DNA of 64,000 nucleotides from Rhodococcoides fascians A44A (GCF_000760735.1 NZ_JMEX01000005.1:838497-902496), one strand, 5' to 3'; counted from the first letter of the stretch, positions 45,683 through 54,491 are shown. Numbers and translations: made by a program. Notes: a model not told the origin generated them from the sequence alone.

Positions 45683-47161
45683 TCAGTGCAGCATAACCGG
45701 TTTGGCGCTGTCCGCACCCTCTGCCGGAGTGATCTTCTTCCGGGGCAGGAAGAACGCCGGCACGAAGGTCAGCACGATGAGCACGAGCGCGACCATGAAC
45801 GTGGAGCCGAACGCTCCCGCCGAGATGTCGAGAGCCTCGACCGGAGACGTCGCCTTCGCGACGTCCTTCAACTGATTGGTCAGCACCACGGACATGACCG
45901 CCGTACCGATCGAGCCCGCCGTCTGCTGCACGATGTTCATCAACGTCGATCCTCGCGCGACGTTGTGATCGGTGAGCGTCTGCAGAGCAGCGGTCATGAT
46001 CGGCATCATCGTCGCACCGAGACCCATGCCCATGACGAACAGCGCACCGAGCAGAATCACGTACGAGGTGTCGGCACCGACCTGTGTGAAGACAGCCATG
46101 CCCGCGGTGATGAACACCATGCCCGCGAGCACGATCTTGCCGGGGCCCATGCGGTCCGCGAGGGTGCCCGCGATGGGCATCGTCAACATCGCGCCGATTC
46201 CCTGGGGCGCCAGCAACAGACCTGCAGCCAGAGTCGTCTCCCCGCGGATCTGCAGGAAGTAGCTCGGGAACAGCAGACCCGCGCCCATGAACGCAACCAT
46301 GAACAGGACGGTCGTCAGGACCGCCACGGTGAGCGCCCGGTTGGCGAACAACCTGAGGTCGATCAACGGATGCTCGGTGCGAAGGGCATGGAAGACGAAC
46401 AGGACGATCAACACGAAACCGACGATCGCCGGCACCAGCACGCGAACAGCCCACACCGTCTCGGTCTCGGGAATCGAGGACACTCCGAACAGGAACAGTG
46501 CGAGGCCGGGAGAGAGCATCAGCATGCCGACGAAGTCGAACGATTCCGACGGCGTCGGATCGTCCTTCGGGAAGATGACGATTGCTGCGATCAGCGCGAC
46601 CGCGCCGATCGGAACGTTGATCAGGAAGATCCAGTGCCAGCTCGCAGCCTCCAGCAGCCATCCGCCGAGGATCGGGCCGCTGATGGGTCCGAGAAGCATC
46701 GGCACGCCCAGCACGGCCATGACACGACCGATCCGCTCGGGACCTGCGGCCCTGGTCATGATCGTCATGCCGAGCGGCATCAGCATGCCGCCGCCCAGTC
46801 CCTGAAGCACACGGAAAGCGATGAGCGTGGTGATGTCCCACGCGAAGCTGCAGAGCACCGAGCCGAGCACGAACAGCACGAGAGCGGTGATGTACAGGCG
46901 CTTGGTACCGAACCTGTCCGCCGCCCAGCCGGTCAGCGGAATCACCGTCGCCAGCGCCAGCGTGTATCCCGTCATCGTCCAGGCGACAGTCGCGTACGTC
47001 GCGTCGAACACGTCCATGAACGTGGGAAGCGCGACGCTCACCACGGTGACGTCGAGAATGGACATGATGGCGCCGAGAACGACGACACCCGCGATCTTGA
47101 GGACGGCGGAGTCGAGCTTGTCCGGCTTCACCGGATTCGGACTTACCCCTGGCTGCGTCAT
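45683..47161 (-). CDS. DHA2-family drug:H+ antiporter (MFS, 14 helices)
   Basis: A 492-residue EmrB/QacA-type efflux protein with 14 predicted helices. Family motifs are seen: LDVTVVSVALPTF (motif D1), GWAADRFGTKRLY (motif A), RVLQGLGGGMLMPLG (motif B) and LGPISGPILGGWLLEAASWHWIFLINVPIG (motif C). The ATG at 47161 is chosen because AAGGA lies upstream; the open frame runs on through the neighbouring gene but is not coding there. It is inserted between the ParA-like and phosphatase genes relative to the mycobacterial order. The drug spectrum cannot be deduced. Confidence 0.93.
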   Translation of the reverse strand: MTQPGVSPNPVKPDKLDSAVLKIAGVVVLGAIMSILDVTVVSVALPTFMDVFDATYATVAWTMTGYTLALATVIPLTGWAADRFGTKRLYITALVLFVLGSVLCSFAWDITTLIAFRVLQGLGGGMLMPLGMTIMTRAAGPERIGRVMAVLGVPMLLGPISGPILGGWLLEAASWHWIFLINVPIGAVALIAAIVIFPKDDPTPSESFDFVGMLMLSPGLALFLFGVSSIPETETVWAVRVLVPAIVGFVLIVLFVFHALRTEHPLIDLRLFANRALTVAVLTTVLFMVAFMGAGLLFPSYFLQIRGETTLAAGLLLAPQGIGAMLTMPIAGTLADRMGPGKIVLAGMVFITAGMAVFTQVGADTSYVILLGALFVMGMGLGATMMPIMTAALQTLTDHNVARGSTLMNIVQQTAGSIGTAVMSVVLTNQLKDVAKATSPVEALDISAGAFGSTFMVALVLIVLTFVPAFFLPRKKITPAEGADSAKPVMLH

Positions 47162-47428
47162 GGTCGATCGTCCTTCGTGTCTCGGTGAGCAGGAACACTG
47201 CCCACCATCTGCCTGAACACGCACGACAACGTGCGCGGTGTGTCCGTTCCGTCGGTGGACCATCCGTCCCCGAGAAGTTCGATGCATCCCCGGGCAGCCC
47301 CCATGCGCGAGCAACCGAGTGCGTCGCGCGACCGGAACAGTATCCACCGACGGCCCGTCCGACTCAATCCGTTTTGTACGGGTAACCACCTGCAGGCCTG
47401 TGACACCCGACACGGCATCATTGCTTCC

Positions 47429-48073
47429 ATGAGCGCCACCCCCACCTCGACCCCTGATTCCGGGACTACTGCTTCCGGACGTGTAGTTCTGTTGCGCCAC
47501 GGCCAGACCGAATGGGCCACCTCGGGACGGCACACCGGCACGACGGACGTTCCACTGACCGACGTCGGAGAACGCCAAGCGGCCGCGGCAGGCGAACTCG
47601 TCGGCGAGCTCGGCCTGCGTGACCCGTTGATCGTCAGCAGTCCACGAACACGGGCGCTGCGGACCGCGCAGCTCGCGGGGCTGACCGTCGAACGGGAGTG
47701 GGACGCACTGTCCGAGTGGGACTACGGAGACTACGAAGGAAAGACCTCCGCCGAGATCCAACGGACGGTGCCGCACTGGACCGTGTGGACCCATCCGTGT
47801 CCGGGTGGCGAGTCCGTCGAGCAGGTCGGCGCACGCGCGGACCTGGTGCTGTCGGTGATTCTTCCGGCCCTGGGCGAACGCGACGTGGTCCTCGTCGGAC
47901 ACGGACATTTCTCGAGGGCTCTGCTGACTCGCTGGCTGGAACTGCCGGTCTCCGAGGGCAAGAGGTTCGCCCTCTCCCCTGCCGCGTATTCGGTCCTCGG
48001 GTTCGAGCACTCGTTCCGGCAGGTCGTGGTGCACAACATCCATCCGTCGGTTCGGACCGGAGTTGCATCGTGA
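47429..48073 (+). CDS. Histidine phosphatase (Rv3214-type acid phosphatase)
   Basis: A 214-residue member of the phosphoglycerate mutase-like superfamily. The catalytic LLRHGQTEW gives His24, and VLVGHGHFSRALL supplies the second histidine. SPRTRALRTAQLA is the phosphate-pocket segment. M. tuberculosis Rv3214 (annotated gpm2) is an acid phosphatase rather than a mutase, and this protein is similar in length. The ATG at 47429 follows a 267-bp divergent gap from the DHA2 gene. It overlaps the next gene by 4 bp. Confidence 0.9.
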   Translation: MSATPTSTPDSGTTASGRVVLLRHGQTEWATSGRHTGTTDVPLTDVGERQAAAAGELVGELGLRDPLIVSSPRTRALRTAQLAGLTVEREWDALSEWDYGDYEGKTSAEIQRTVPHWTVWTHPCPGGESVEQVGARADLVLSVILPALGERDVVLVGHGHFSRALLTRWLELPVSEGKRFALSPAAYSVLGFEHSFRQVVVHNIHPSVRTGVAS

Positions 48074-48555
48074 TTCGGCGGGCCACCGACCGAGACGTCG
48101 ACGCCATCACCGGCCTGATCCACGAACTGGCGGAGTACGAGAAGCTGCGGGAGCAGTGCACCGTGCGTCCGGATCAGATCCGCTCGGCCCTGTTCGGTGC
48201 CGATCCGTCGGTGTTCGCACACGTCGCGGACGTCGACGGTCAGGTCGTCGGGTTCGCGATGTGGTTCCTCAGTTTCTCGACGTGGGACGGCGTGAACGGC
48301 ATCTACCTCGAAGACCTGTACGTCAAGCCGGAGCTCAGGGGGTCGGGAATCGGATCCGACCTGCTCGCTGCACTCGCTGCCGAGTGCGTGACGCACGGGT
48401 ACACCAGACTCGGCTGGTCTGTGCTGGATTGGAACACGCCGTCGATCGGCTTCTACGAATCTCTCGGAGCGGTGGCACAGAGCGAATGGACAGCGTTCCG
48501 CCTCGGAGGCGAACCACTCAGGGCACTCGCAGCGCGCGCATCCGCCCGCAGCTAG
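48070..48555 (+). CDS. GNAT acetyltransferase, diamine-acetyltransferase-like
   Basis: A 161-residue GNAT protein. IYLEDLYVKPELRGSGIGSDLLAALA contains the acetyl-CoA-binding R/QxxGxG motif, and the WDGVNGIYLEDLYV pattern is typical of spermidine/diamine (SAT1-like) acetyltransferases. The GTG at 48070 overlaps the phosphatase stop (GTGA). It matches Rv3216 in position, although that gene is short in M. tuberculosis. The substrate, probably an amine, is an inference. It overlaps by 4 bp the end of the convergent membrane protein gene. Confidence 0.88.
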   Translation: MIRRATDRDVDAITGLIHELAEYEKLREQCTVRPDQIRSALFGADPSVFAHVADVDGQVVGFAMWFLSFSTWDGVNGIYLEDLYVKPELRGSGIGSDLLAALAAECVTHGYTRLGWSVLDWNTPSIGFYESLGAVAQSEWTAFRLGGEPLRALAARASARS

Positions 48556-48977
48556 AGCGTCTCGTCGTCGGCATCGACGTACTGCGCTGCCATCCACCTC
48601 GACGACGGCGGGCTGAACAGCAGCGCGAGTATCGCCAGAGCGCCCGCACCGAGCAGCACACCGTACAGGGGCTGGTGAGAATCGGTCAGCAAGGACCACA
48701 CGACCGGCAACAGCAACAGTTGAACGACGAGGGCGATTGCCCGTCCCCACCGCTGACCCAGAATGAGAGCGACTCCCGCCGTACCGACGGCAACGCCGAT
48801 CACCGCGAACCAACCAGCCGTTCCGTACCCGTTCGCAACCTGGTCCTCCACGCCGTTCATCGCGCGAACGAGAAGGACCACCGCTGCGACGAGGGCAACC
48901 GCTCCTTCCACCGCGACGAGAACTCCTGCGGCCCTGAACGCAGGTGGAGGCACCGAGGGCAGGGATGGCGTGGACAC
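48552..48977 (-). CDS. Four-helix membrane protein (Rv3217c-type)
   Basis: A 141-residue integral membrane protein with four hydrophobic segments (AAGVLVAVEGAVALVAAVVLLV, GWFAVIGVAVGTAGVALIL, AIALVVQLLLLPVVW, LYGVLLGAGALAILALLF) and a short C-terminal tail (SRWMAAQYVDADDETL). It corresponds to Rv3217c by position. Function unknown. Confidence 0.82.
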   Translation of the reverse strand: MSTPSLPSVPPPAFRAAGVLVAVEGAVALVAAVVLLVRAMNGVEDQVANGYGTAGWFAVIGVAVGTAGVALILGQRWGRAIALVVQLLLLPVVWSLLTDSHQPLYGVLLGAGALAILALLFSPPSSRWMAAQYVDADDETL

Positions 48978-49038
48978 CGGTAAAGCCTAGAACACCGATC
49001 CTGCCCGACAGGGTTCTGTCCCGACGGCACCCCGTGAC

Positions 49039-49099
49039 CGATACCGGCGCGACACCGATACCGGACCGACGCCGATACCGGACCGACGCCGAGAACCGG
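49039..49099. repeat. 17-bp tandem repeat upstream of the lipid kinase gene
   Basis: CGATACCGGACCGACGC occurs at 49056-49072 and 49073-49089, preceded by a variant at 49039-49055 and followed by a partial copy (49090-49099). The period is exactly 17 bp. It ends about 15 bp before the GTG of the diacylglycerol kinase gene, so it must lie in that gene's promoter or leader. Confidence 0.92.
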
Positions 49100-49114
49100 A
49101 TAGGCTGACGCCCC

Positions 49115-50071
49115 GTGCGCGCGCTGCTGATCGTGAACCCGAATGCAACGTCGACCACGCCGGCGGCCCGCGACCTTCTGGCCCACGCGCTGTCGAGTCG
49201 GGTGCGCGTCACCACGGCACACACGACCCACCGCGATCATGCTGCGGAACTGGCACGCCAGGCCCGCGAGGACGGTGTCGGTCTGGTCATCGTCCACGGT
49301 GGAGACGGCACCGTGAACGAGGTGATCAACGGGCTGCTCGGGGTCCCACTGCCCACATCGATGCGCGCCGTCACGATCGGTCCCATCCCGGCTCTGGCCG
49401 TGGTCCCCGGCGGAAGCGCCAACGTCTTCGCACGCTCACTCGGAATCCACGCCGACCCGGTTGCCGCCACCAATCAGCTGATCGACCTTCTTGCCGCGCG
49501 ATCGCGCCGCACCATCGGTCTCGGCCACTGCGACAACAGGTGGTTCACGTTCAACGCCGGTCTGGGTCTCGACGCCGACGTGTGCCAGGCGATCGACGCG
49601 GGCCGAAAGGACGGCGGACCCGTCTCCGCGACTCGGTACGTTCGCGCCGCCGTCAGCGCCTTCTTTCGCAACAAACGACGTGATCCGAAACTCACCGTCG
49701 AAATTCCAGATCACGATCCGGTAACGGGCGTGCATTACGCTTTCGTTTCCAACTCGAGTCCGTGGACCTATCTGAACGAGCGTCCGGTGCACACCAATCC
49801 GGGCACCTCGTTCGACACCGGACTCGGACTCTTCGCGATGCGGACGACGCGCGTCCTGCCGAGCCTGAACGTATCTCGCCAACTCCTGTCGGCAGGCGCG
49901 GAACCCAAGTCACGCAAGCTCTTTCGAGTCGACGACGTTCCACGCATCAAGATCACGTCCAGCGAACCCATCGGGTTGCAAATGGACGGAGACTTCCTCG
50001 GATTGCGCACCGAGGCCGAATTTCACTCGACACCGTCGGCGCTCGAGGTCATCGCGGAGAACAGGTCCTGA
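49115..50071 (+). CDS. Diacylglycerol kinase-family lipid kinase
   Basis: A 318-residue DagK/YegS-type kinase with the catalytic GGDGTVNE (62-69), PGGSANVFARSLGI and GLGLDADVCQAID. It phosphorylates lipid substrates such as diacylglycerol or related polyprenyl/phosphatidylinositol precursors. It matches Rv3218 in place. The GTG at 49115 begins VRALLIVNPNAT, the usual family start. Confidence 0.92.
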   Translation: MRALLIVNPNATSTTPAARDLLAHALSSRVRVTTAHTTHRDHAAELARQAREDGVGLVIVHGGDGTVNEVINGLLGVPLPTSMRAVTIGPIPALAVVPGGSANVFARSLGIHADPVAATNQLIDLLAARSRRTIGLGHCDNRWFTFNAGLGLDADVCQAIDAGRKDGGPVSATRYVRAAVSAFFRNKRRDPKLTVEIPDHDPVTGVHYAFVSNSSPWTYLNERPVHTNPGTSFDTGLGLFAMRTTRVLPSLNVSRQLLSAGAEPKSRKLFRVDDVPRIKITSSEPIGLQMDGDFLGLRTEAEFHSTPSALEVIAENRS

Positions 50072-50222
50072 TACTGCCCGAATGGGTAGTTTTCAACCGG
50101 TTTTCGACGCACCCAGACCGGGCCCCGTGGGCAGCGTCATAGCGTTTTTGCTGGGAAAACCTCTGCACATTGCCCCTCGAGCGGGTACAAAGGAGCGCAG
50201 GAGGCTTAAGGCAGCCTAACAG

Positions 50223-50260
50223 AGTGAGCTTGACCACGGACGCGCGGCTATCTCTTGACT
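50223..50260 (+). promoter_or_regulatory. Candidate CRP-family site and -35 upstream of whiB1
   Basis: AGTGAGCTTGACCACG (50223-50238) has the GTGA-N6-CCAC form and closely resembles, from memory, the CRP (Rv3676) site of the M. tuberculosis whiB1 promoter. A TTGACT hexamer follows at 50255-50260. The 332-bp gap from 50072 to 50403 holds nothing else I can name. Confidence 0.5.
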
Positions 50261-50403
50261 TCCCCTAAGTTCGTGAAAGCATTCACAAGCAACAGTGCGG
50301 AAACATTGGATACGCACGAGTGAACATCAGTCGAAAACGCAACGACACAGATCGCGGTAACAACAATCAACACGGCGCTGCGGCGCCCGGTAAGGAGCAG
50401 AGG

Positions 50404-50658
50404 ATGGACTGGCGCCACAAGGCAATCTGTCGCGACGAAGATCCGGAACTATTTTTCCCCGTGGGAAACAGTGGCCCGGCACTCGCGCAGATCGCCGATG
50501 CCAAGGTCGTCTGCACGCGGTGCCCTGTCACCGCTGAGTGCCTGTCCTGGGCACTCGAGTCCGGCCAGGATGCCGGCGTGTGGGGCGGTATGAGCGAAGA
50601 CGAGCGTCGCGCGCTGAAGCGTCGCAATGCACGTACGCGGGCTCGTAGCTCCGTATAA
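50404..50658 (+). CDS. whiB1: WhiB1 iron-sulfur transcriptional regulator
   Basis: An 84-residue Wbl protein, MDWRHKAICRDEDPELFFPV, with cluster ligands Cys9, Cys37, Cys40 and Cys46 and the GVWGG turn. Length and sequence are almost those of mycobacterial WhiB1, an essential NO-responsive [4Fe-4S] protein that binds SigA. The ATG at 50404 is chosen over the longer frame at 50320 because AAGGAG lies upstream and the length then equals the family's. Two terminator hairpins follow. Confidence 0.95.
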   Translation: MDWRHKAICRDEDPELFFPVGNSGPALAQIADAKVVCTRCPVTAECLSWALESGQDAGVWGGMSEDERRALKRRNARTRARSSV

Positions 50659-50666
50659 CTCCCGGT

Positions 50667-50749
50667 GAACCGGTGAGGGCCAGTCCCTCACCCCGGTTCG
50701 CCCGGGCACAGCAGAACCCGGTGACTCCACGACGGAGCCCGGGTTTTTT
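50667..50749 (+). terminator. Tandem terminators after whiB1
   Basis: A first stem (GAACCGGTGAGGG at 50667-50679 pairing with 50685-50699, two-base bulge) is followed by AACCCGG (50715-50721) and CCCGGGTTTTTT (50738-50749), a stem with a six-T tract. It separates whiB1 from the convergent pdtaS gene. Confidence 0.9.
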
Positions 50750-50784
50750 GCTGTCCGATGCCCAGACGTCCGGCGCTCAGCTGT

Positions 50785-52260
50785 TCAGGTTCGGGGCGAG
50801 CGACGCCCGAGCGGGACGCGGAGGGAGGCGTCCGTGCCCCCGCGAGGCGATGGATGGAGCCCGAGGGAGCCACCCAGTTCGACGGACACCAACGTACGGA
50901 CGATCTGCAGGCCCAGACCCTCGGACTTCTCCAACGAGAACCCTGAGGGCAAACCACGCCCGTCGTCGTGGATGACGACGTCGAGCCACCGCGCGGATCG
51001 GTCGGCCGAGATGCGGACGACACCCGCGGTGCCGGCGTCGAATCCGTGTTCCATGGCGTTCTGCACCAGTTCGGTCAACACCATCACCAGTGGTGTGGCC
51101 CGCTCGGCGGAGAAGACGCCCAACTTACCTTCCCGCGCGACGCGGACGCGCGGGTTGACCGTGGCGACGTCGAGCATGATCGGGACCAGCCGGTCGACGA
51201 TCTCGTCGAGGTCGATTTCCTCGTCCACCGACATGGACAGCATTTCGTGCACCAGCGCGATGGACGTCACCCGTCGAACCGACTCCGACAACGCCACGCG
51301 CGCTTCCTCGTTCTCCAATCGCCGTGACTGCAGGCGAAGCAAAGCGGCGACGGTCTGCAGATTGTTCTTCACCCGGTGATGGATCTCGCGGATGGTCGCG
51401 TCCTTGCTGAGCAGCGCACGGTCTCGGCGCTTGACCTCGGTCACGTCCCGCACCAGCACGATGGCCCCCACCGACTCACCACGCGGCCGAAGCGACAGAG
51501 TTCTGATCAACACCGTCGCACCGCGCGCGTCGGCTTCCATCCGGTATCCCTCGCTTCCCGACAGCGACGCACGAATGTGGTCGGCGATCTCCTGGGAATC
51601 GAACGGATCGGTGATCAACGACCGCGTCACCGACGCCAGATCCGTCCCGGACAGGTCGGTCGCCAAGCCCATCCGGTGATAGGCGGACAGTGCGTTCGGA
51701 CTCGCATAGACGACGCGGCCGTCGGTGTCGACCCTGATGAAGCCGTCGCCTGCACGCGGTGAGGAGTTGACGTCGGTGCGTTCCACGGGGCTGGGAAATG
51801 TCCCCTCGCTGATCATCCGGCACAGATCGTCGGCGCAGCCCCGGTATGCGACCTCGAGCGCGCCTGCCGTCCGCTGCCGCGTCGGGTTGGCGTCGCGAGT
51901 GAGAATCGCGATGACGTGGTCGCCGCACCGCACCGGCACGCTGTCGGTGTTGGAACCACTGCTGACGATGTCGCGGGTGACCAGCGAGTCCATGACCGTC
52001 GGGTGCTGGGACTCCGAGACGACGGCGCCGACCATGTCCTCGGTGAACACCGTCGGTGCGGTCGTCGGTCGGCACTGCGCGACGCACAGGATCTTGGCGT
52101 CCGGGCTCGCATCCACGTCGTCGGTTCCGACCCAGAGAAGAAGGTCCGCGAACGACAGATCCGCGAGGAGCTGCCACTCCCCGACCACCCGTTGCAGGTG
52201 ATCGACAGCTTCTCCGGTCAGATCGGTGTGTTCGGCGAGCAGGTCGCTCAGTGTCGACAC
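50785..52260 (-). CDS. pdtaS: PdtaS-type sensor histidine kinase
   Basis: A 491-residue soluble kinase: a GAF domain (about 10-140), a PAS domain (about 165-270, FIRVDTDGRVVYASPNALSAYHRMG), a HisKA_2 domain with EIHHRVKNNLQTVAALLRLQSRR (phospho-acceptor His295) and an HATPase_c domain ending VVIHDDGRGLP and EGLGLQIVRTLV. It matches Rv3220c, which signals to the RNA-binding antiterminator PdtaR. There is no membrane segment. The GTG at 52260 is chosen; the longer frame runs through the biotinyl protein gene. Confidence 0.93.
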   Translation of the reverse strand: MSTLSDLLAEHTDLTGEAVDHLQRVVGEWQLLADLSFADLLLWVGTDDVDASPDAKILCVAQCRPTTAPTVFTEDMVGAVVSESQHPTVMDSLVTRDIVSSGSNTDSVPVRCGDHVIAILTRDANPTRQRTAGALEVAYRGCADDLCRMISEGTFPSPVERTDVNSSPRAGDGFIRVDTDGRVVYASPNALSAYHRMGLATDLSGTDLASVTRSLITDPFDSQEIADHIRASLSGSEGYRMEADARGATVLIRTLSLRPRGESVGAIVLVRDVTEVKRRDRALLSKDATIREIHHRVKNNLQTVAALLRLQSRRLENEEARVALSESVRRVTSIALVHEMLSMSVDEEIDLDEIVDRLVPIMLDVATVNPRVRVAREGKLGVFSAERATPLVMVLTELVQNAMEHGFDAGTAGVVRISADRSARWLDVVIHDDGRGLPSGFSLEKSEGLGLQIVRTLVSVELGGSLGLHPSPRGGTDASLRVPLGRRSPRT

Positions 52261-52307
52261 GGTGACGGCTCCGTCGCGATTGTGGGCGGGTGCGAGGCGG
52301 TGAGAGT

Positions 52308-52523
52308 CTAGGAGACCACAGCGATCAGGTCGCCCTGCTTTATGACGTCGCCCACGGTGACGGCAATGGTGCTGACCACGCCGGCTGACTCGGCGAGCAC
52401 CGGAATTTCCATCTTCATCGATTCGAGAACGACGAGAGTGTCCCCGACCGCCACCTCGTCCCCCTCGGTGACCACGATCTGGAACACGGTCGACACCATT
52501 TCCGCGCGCACGTCCTCGGCCAT
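52308..52523 (-). CDS. Biotinyl/lipoyl attachment protein (TB7.3-like)
   Basis: A 71-residue single biotinyl domain, MAEDVRAEMVSTVFQIVV, with the biotinylation motif ESMKME (Lys37). It corresponds to Rv3221c (TB7.3), a biotinylated single-domain protein. Its carboxylase partner is not in this window. It is 47 bp upstream of pdtaS on the same strand. Confidence 0.92.
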   Translation of the reverse strand: MAEDVRAEMVSTVFQIVVTEGDEVAVGDTLVVLESMKMEIPVLAESAGVVSTIAVTVGDVIKQGDLIAVVS

Positions 52524-52631
52524 TTGGCATCCTCTCGTTCACGGGCGGTTTCGCCTGTGGTTCCGGCACCCGTGACAGGGCGGCCGACCACTCGTGAAAG
52601 ACTGTAGTGAACCAGTAGAGAGGAGCTCATC

Positions 52632-52706
52632 ATGGGTAAGCGTGGGCGCAAGAAGCGCAGTCGCAAGAACAACAAGGCAAACCACGGCAAACGTCCGAAC
52701 AGCTGA
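52632..52706 (+). CDS. Ribosomal protein bL37 (24 residues)
   Basis: The ATG at 52632, with AGGAG 7 nt upstream, opens a 24-codon frame: MGKRGRKKRSRKN, then NKANHGKRPNS. Eleven of the 24 residues are Lys or Arg. From memory it matches the small bL37 protein found in mycobacterial 50S subunits (MAKRGRKKRDRK...NHGKRPN). It is followed at once by a strong terminator. It is too short for ordinary gene callers. Confidence 0.92.
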   Translation: MGKRGRKKRSRKNNKANHGKRPNS

Positions 52707-52722
52707 CGATTTGCCTCATCAC

Positions 52723-52765
52723 ACGACGAAGGCCGGGAAGCGCGATGCTTCCCGGCCTTCGTCGT
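52723..52765. terminator. 19-bp perfect hairpin between bL37 and rshA
   Basis: ACGACGAAGGCCGGGAAGC (52723-52741) pairs with 52747-52765 around a 5-nt loop. It lies between the convergent bL37 and rshA genes and serves both directions. No long U-tract follows. Confidence 0.88.
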
Positions 52766-52792
52766 ACCTCGGCCGGATCTACCCCGGCGTCG

Positions 52793-53095
52793 TCACTCCT
52801 GCTCGGTGTGCTTGATCAGCACGGTTCGCCTTATCTCGATGCTCAGGCGCTCCCGCAGACCGGCGGGCGCCTGGTCACCACCGCACTTGCGACTGATCAG
52901 ACTCTTGACCTTCTCTTCGATGCCGTACGCGGCAAAGCATGATCCACACTCGTCGATGTGACGTTGAAGCCGAGCCCGGCTGCCTTCGTCGCACTCGTTG
53001 TCGAGCATCAGCCACACGTCGGCGATGACCGCGGAGCAGTCCAACGCCTCGAACTGCCGATTCTGTTCGGCTTCGTCGTTCGCATCCGATGTCAC
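52793..53095 (-). CDS. rshA: Zinc-binding anti-sigma factor of SigH (RshA/RsrA)
   Basis: A 100-residue ZAS-family anti-sigma factor with HIDECGSC (His46, Cys50, Cys53), the H-x3-C-x2-C redox switch; Cys20 or Cys35 may be the further ligand. Disulfide formation releases SigH. The GTG start overlaps the sigH stop (GTGA), ensuring balanced production. Confidence 0.94.
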   Translation of the reverse strand: MTSDANDEAEQNRQFEALDCSAVIADVWLMLDNECDEGSRARLQRHIDECGSCFAAYGIEEKVKSLISRKCGGDQAPAGLRERLSIEIRRTVLIKHTEQE

Positions 53096-53763
53096 TTCGA
53101 GACCTCCTGCTCGTGCGCGTCGACCGCACCGTTGCGATTGAAACCACGTTCACGTGCCACGTCCGACAGCAGGCCTCGGAGCTGTTTACGTCCTCGGTGC
53201 AGCCGGGACATGACGGTGCCGATGGGCGTGCCCATGATGTCGGCGATCTCCTTGTACGGAAAACCTTCGACATCGGCGTAGTACACCGCCATACGAAATT
53301 CCTCGGGCAGCGACTGAAGCGCGGCCTTGATGTCGTCGTCGGGCAGCGCATCGAGAGCTTCGACCTCGGCGGAACGCAGTCCCGTCGACGTGTGCTCGGC
53401 CGTTGCGGCCAGCTGCCAATCCGTGATCTCGTCCGTCGGGTACTGCGCGGGTTGGCGCTGCTTCTTTCGGTACGAGTTGATGTACGTGTTGGTCAGGATC
53501 CGGTACAGCCACGCCTTGAGGTTCGTTCCCTCACGAAACGAGCGGAATGCGGAGTACGCCTTGATGTACGTCTCCTGGACCAGGTCCTCGGCGTCGGCCG
53601 GGTTCCGCGTCATCCGCAGTGCCGCGCCGTAGAGCTGATCCAGCATCGGCAGTGCGTCGCGCTCGAACCGCTCGGTCAGGTCCGCCGCCGACTCCACCGG
53701 TGCCTCGGCCTCCGCCTGAGCTGGGCGCTCGACTTCCTCCACGCTGATCCCTTCGGTAGCCAT
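53092..53763 (-). CDS. sigH: ECF sigma factor SigH/SigR
   Basis: A 223-residue sigma factor with region 2 ([51 protein letters not shown]) and region 4 ([44 protein letters not shown]). The [20 protein letters not shown] linker is nearly the mycobacterial one. It directs the thiol-oxidative stress regulon. The ATG at 53763 gives the family length but has a weak ribosome binding site; an in-frame GTG at 53862 has AGGAAGGG at a good distance and would add 33 residues, as in the longer SigR isoform of Streptomyces. Confidence 0.94.
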   Translation of the reverse strand: MATEGISVEEVERPAQAEAEAPVESAADLTERFERDALPMLDQLYGAALRMTRNPADAEDLVQETYIKAYSAFRSFREGTNLKAWLYRILTNTYINSYRKKQRQPAQYPTDEITDWQLAATAEHTSTGLRSAEVEALDALPDDDIKAALQSLPEEFRMAVYYADVEGFPYKEIADIMGTPIGTVMSRLHRGRKQLRGLLSDVARERGFNRNGAVDAHEQEVSK

Positions 53764-53904
53764 ATCCGACCAGGTTACAGCGGGAGAAGGCAGCGCCTTC
53801 ACGTAGATCGCACTCGAACTCGGAGCGGACCGGAGCGGGCGCTCGGTCGTCGTCACTGCCACAGCAGATCCCTTCCTCTTGCCTTGCGTACCTCTTGGCT
53901 CTTC

Positions 53905-53930
53905 AACACCGGCTTCACCCCGGTCATTCC
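53905..53930 (-). promoter_or_regulatory. SigH autoregulatory promoter (GGAAT-N18-GTT)
   Basis: On the minus strand GGAAT (53930-53926), exactly 18 nt, then GTT (53907-53905). This is the SigH/SigR consensus. Transcription would begin about 35 nt upstream of the GTG at 53862 and would cover both possible sigH starts. Confidence 0.8.
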
Positions 53931-53957
53931 AGGCGCCGGTCTGGCTACAGTGATCCG

Positions 53958-54467
53958 ATGCCCTCAGCGCACCGGCCCGCCGCCTCCACACCTGCCGTCG
54001 CTCTGTTGATCGCGGAGAAGGTCGAGCACTCGGTGCACACCTACGACCACGACCCGAGGTCGGAATCGTTCGGCACGGAAGCGGCGGACGTCCTCACCGA
54101 ACGTCTCGGTGTCGTCGCCGACCAGATCTTCAAGACGTTGGTGCTCAGGCGTTCCGACAACACACTCGCGGTGGCGGTTCTGCCCGTCACGGCGACACTC
54201 TCCCTCAAAGCCGCAGCCTCGGCCCTCGGTACCAGAAAGATCGTGCTGGCAGACCGAGCGGAGGCGGAGAAATCGACCGGGTACGTCTTCGGCGGCGTCT
54301 CCCCGCTCGGCCAGAAACGAGCGCTCGCGACCGTCGTCGACGAATCTGCCCTGGCCTGGGACCGAATTCTCTGCAGCGGAGGCAGGCGAGGGTTCGAGAT
54401 CGAGCTCGACCCGAAGGACCTCGTCCGGCTCGCGCGGGCCGTGACGGCGCCCGTCGCCACCAGCTGA
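53958..54467 (+). CDS. ybaK: YbaK-type aminoacyl-tRNA deacylase
   Basis: A 169-residue YbaK/ProX-domain protein ([52 protein letters not shown]). The [10 protein letters not shown] segment is the family signature. It hydrolyses Cys-tRNAPro. The ATG at 53958 is the first good start. It diverges from sigH, so its 5' region overlaps the sigH -35 neighbourhood. It is followed by aroA. Confidence 0.93.
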   Translation: MPSAHRPAASTPAVALLIAEKVEHSVHTYDHDPRSESFGTEAADVLTERLGVVADQIFKTLVLRRSDNTLAVAVLPVTATLSLKAAASALGTRKIVLADRAEAEKSTGYVFGGVSPLGQKRALATVVDESALAWDRILCSGGRRGFEIELDPKDLVRLARAVTAPVATS

Positions 54468-54491
54468 GCGCCGATGCGCAAAGATGGTGTG

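Noticed and set aside
45290..47188. 632-codon plus-strand frame opposite ParA and DHA2 genes
   Set aside because: Arg/His/Asp/Gln-rich translation, antisense to two clear genes.
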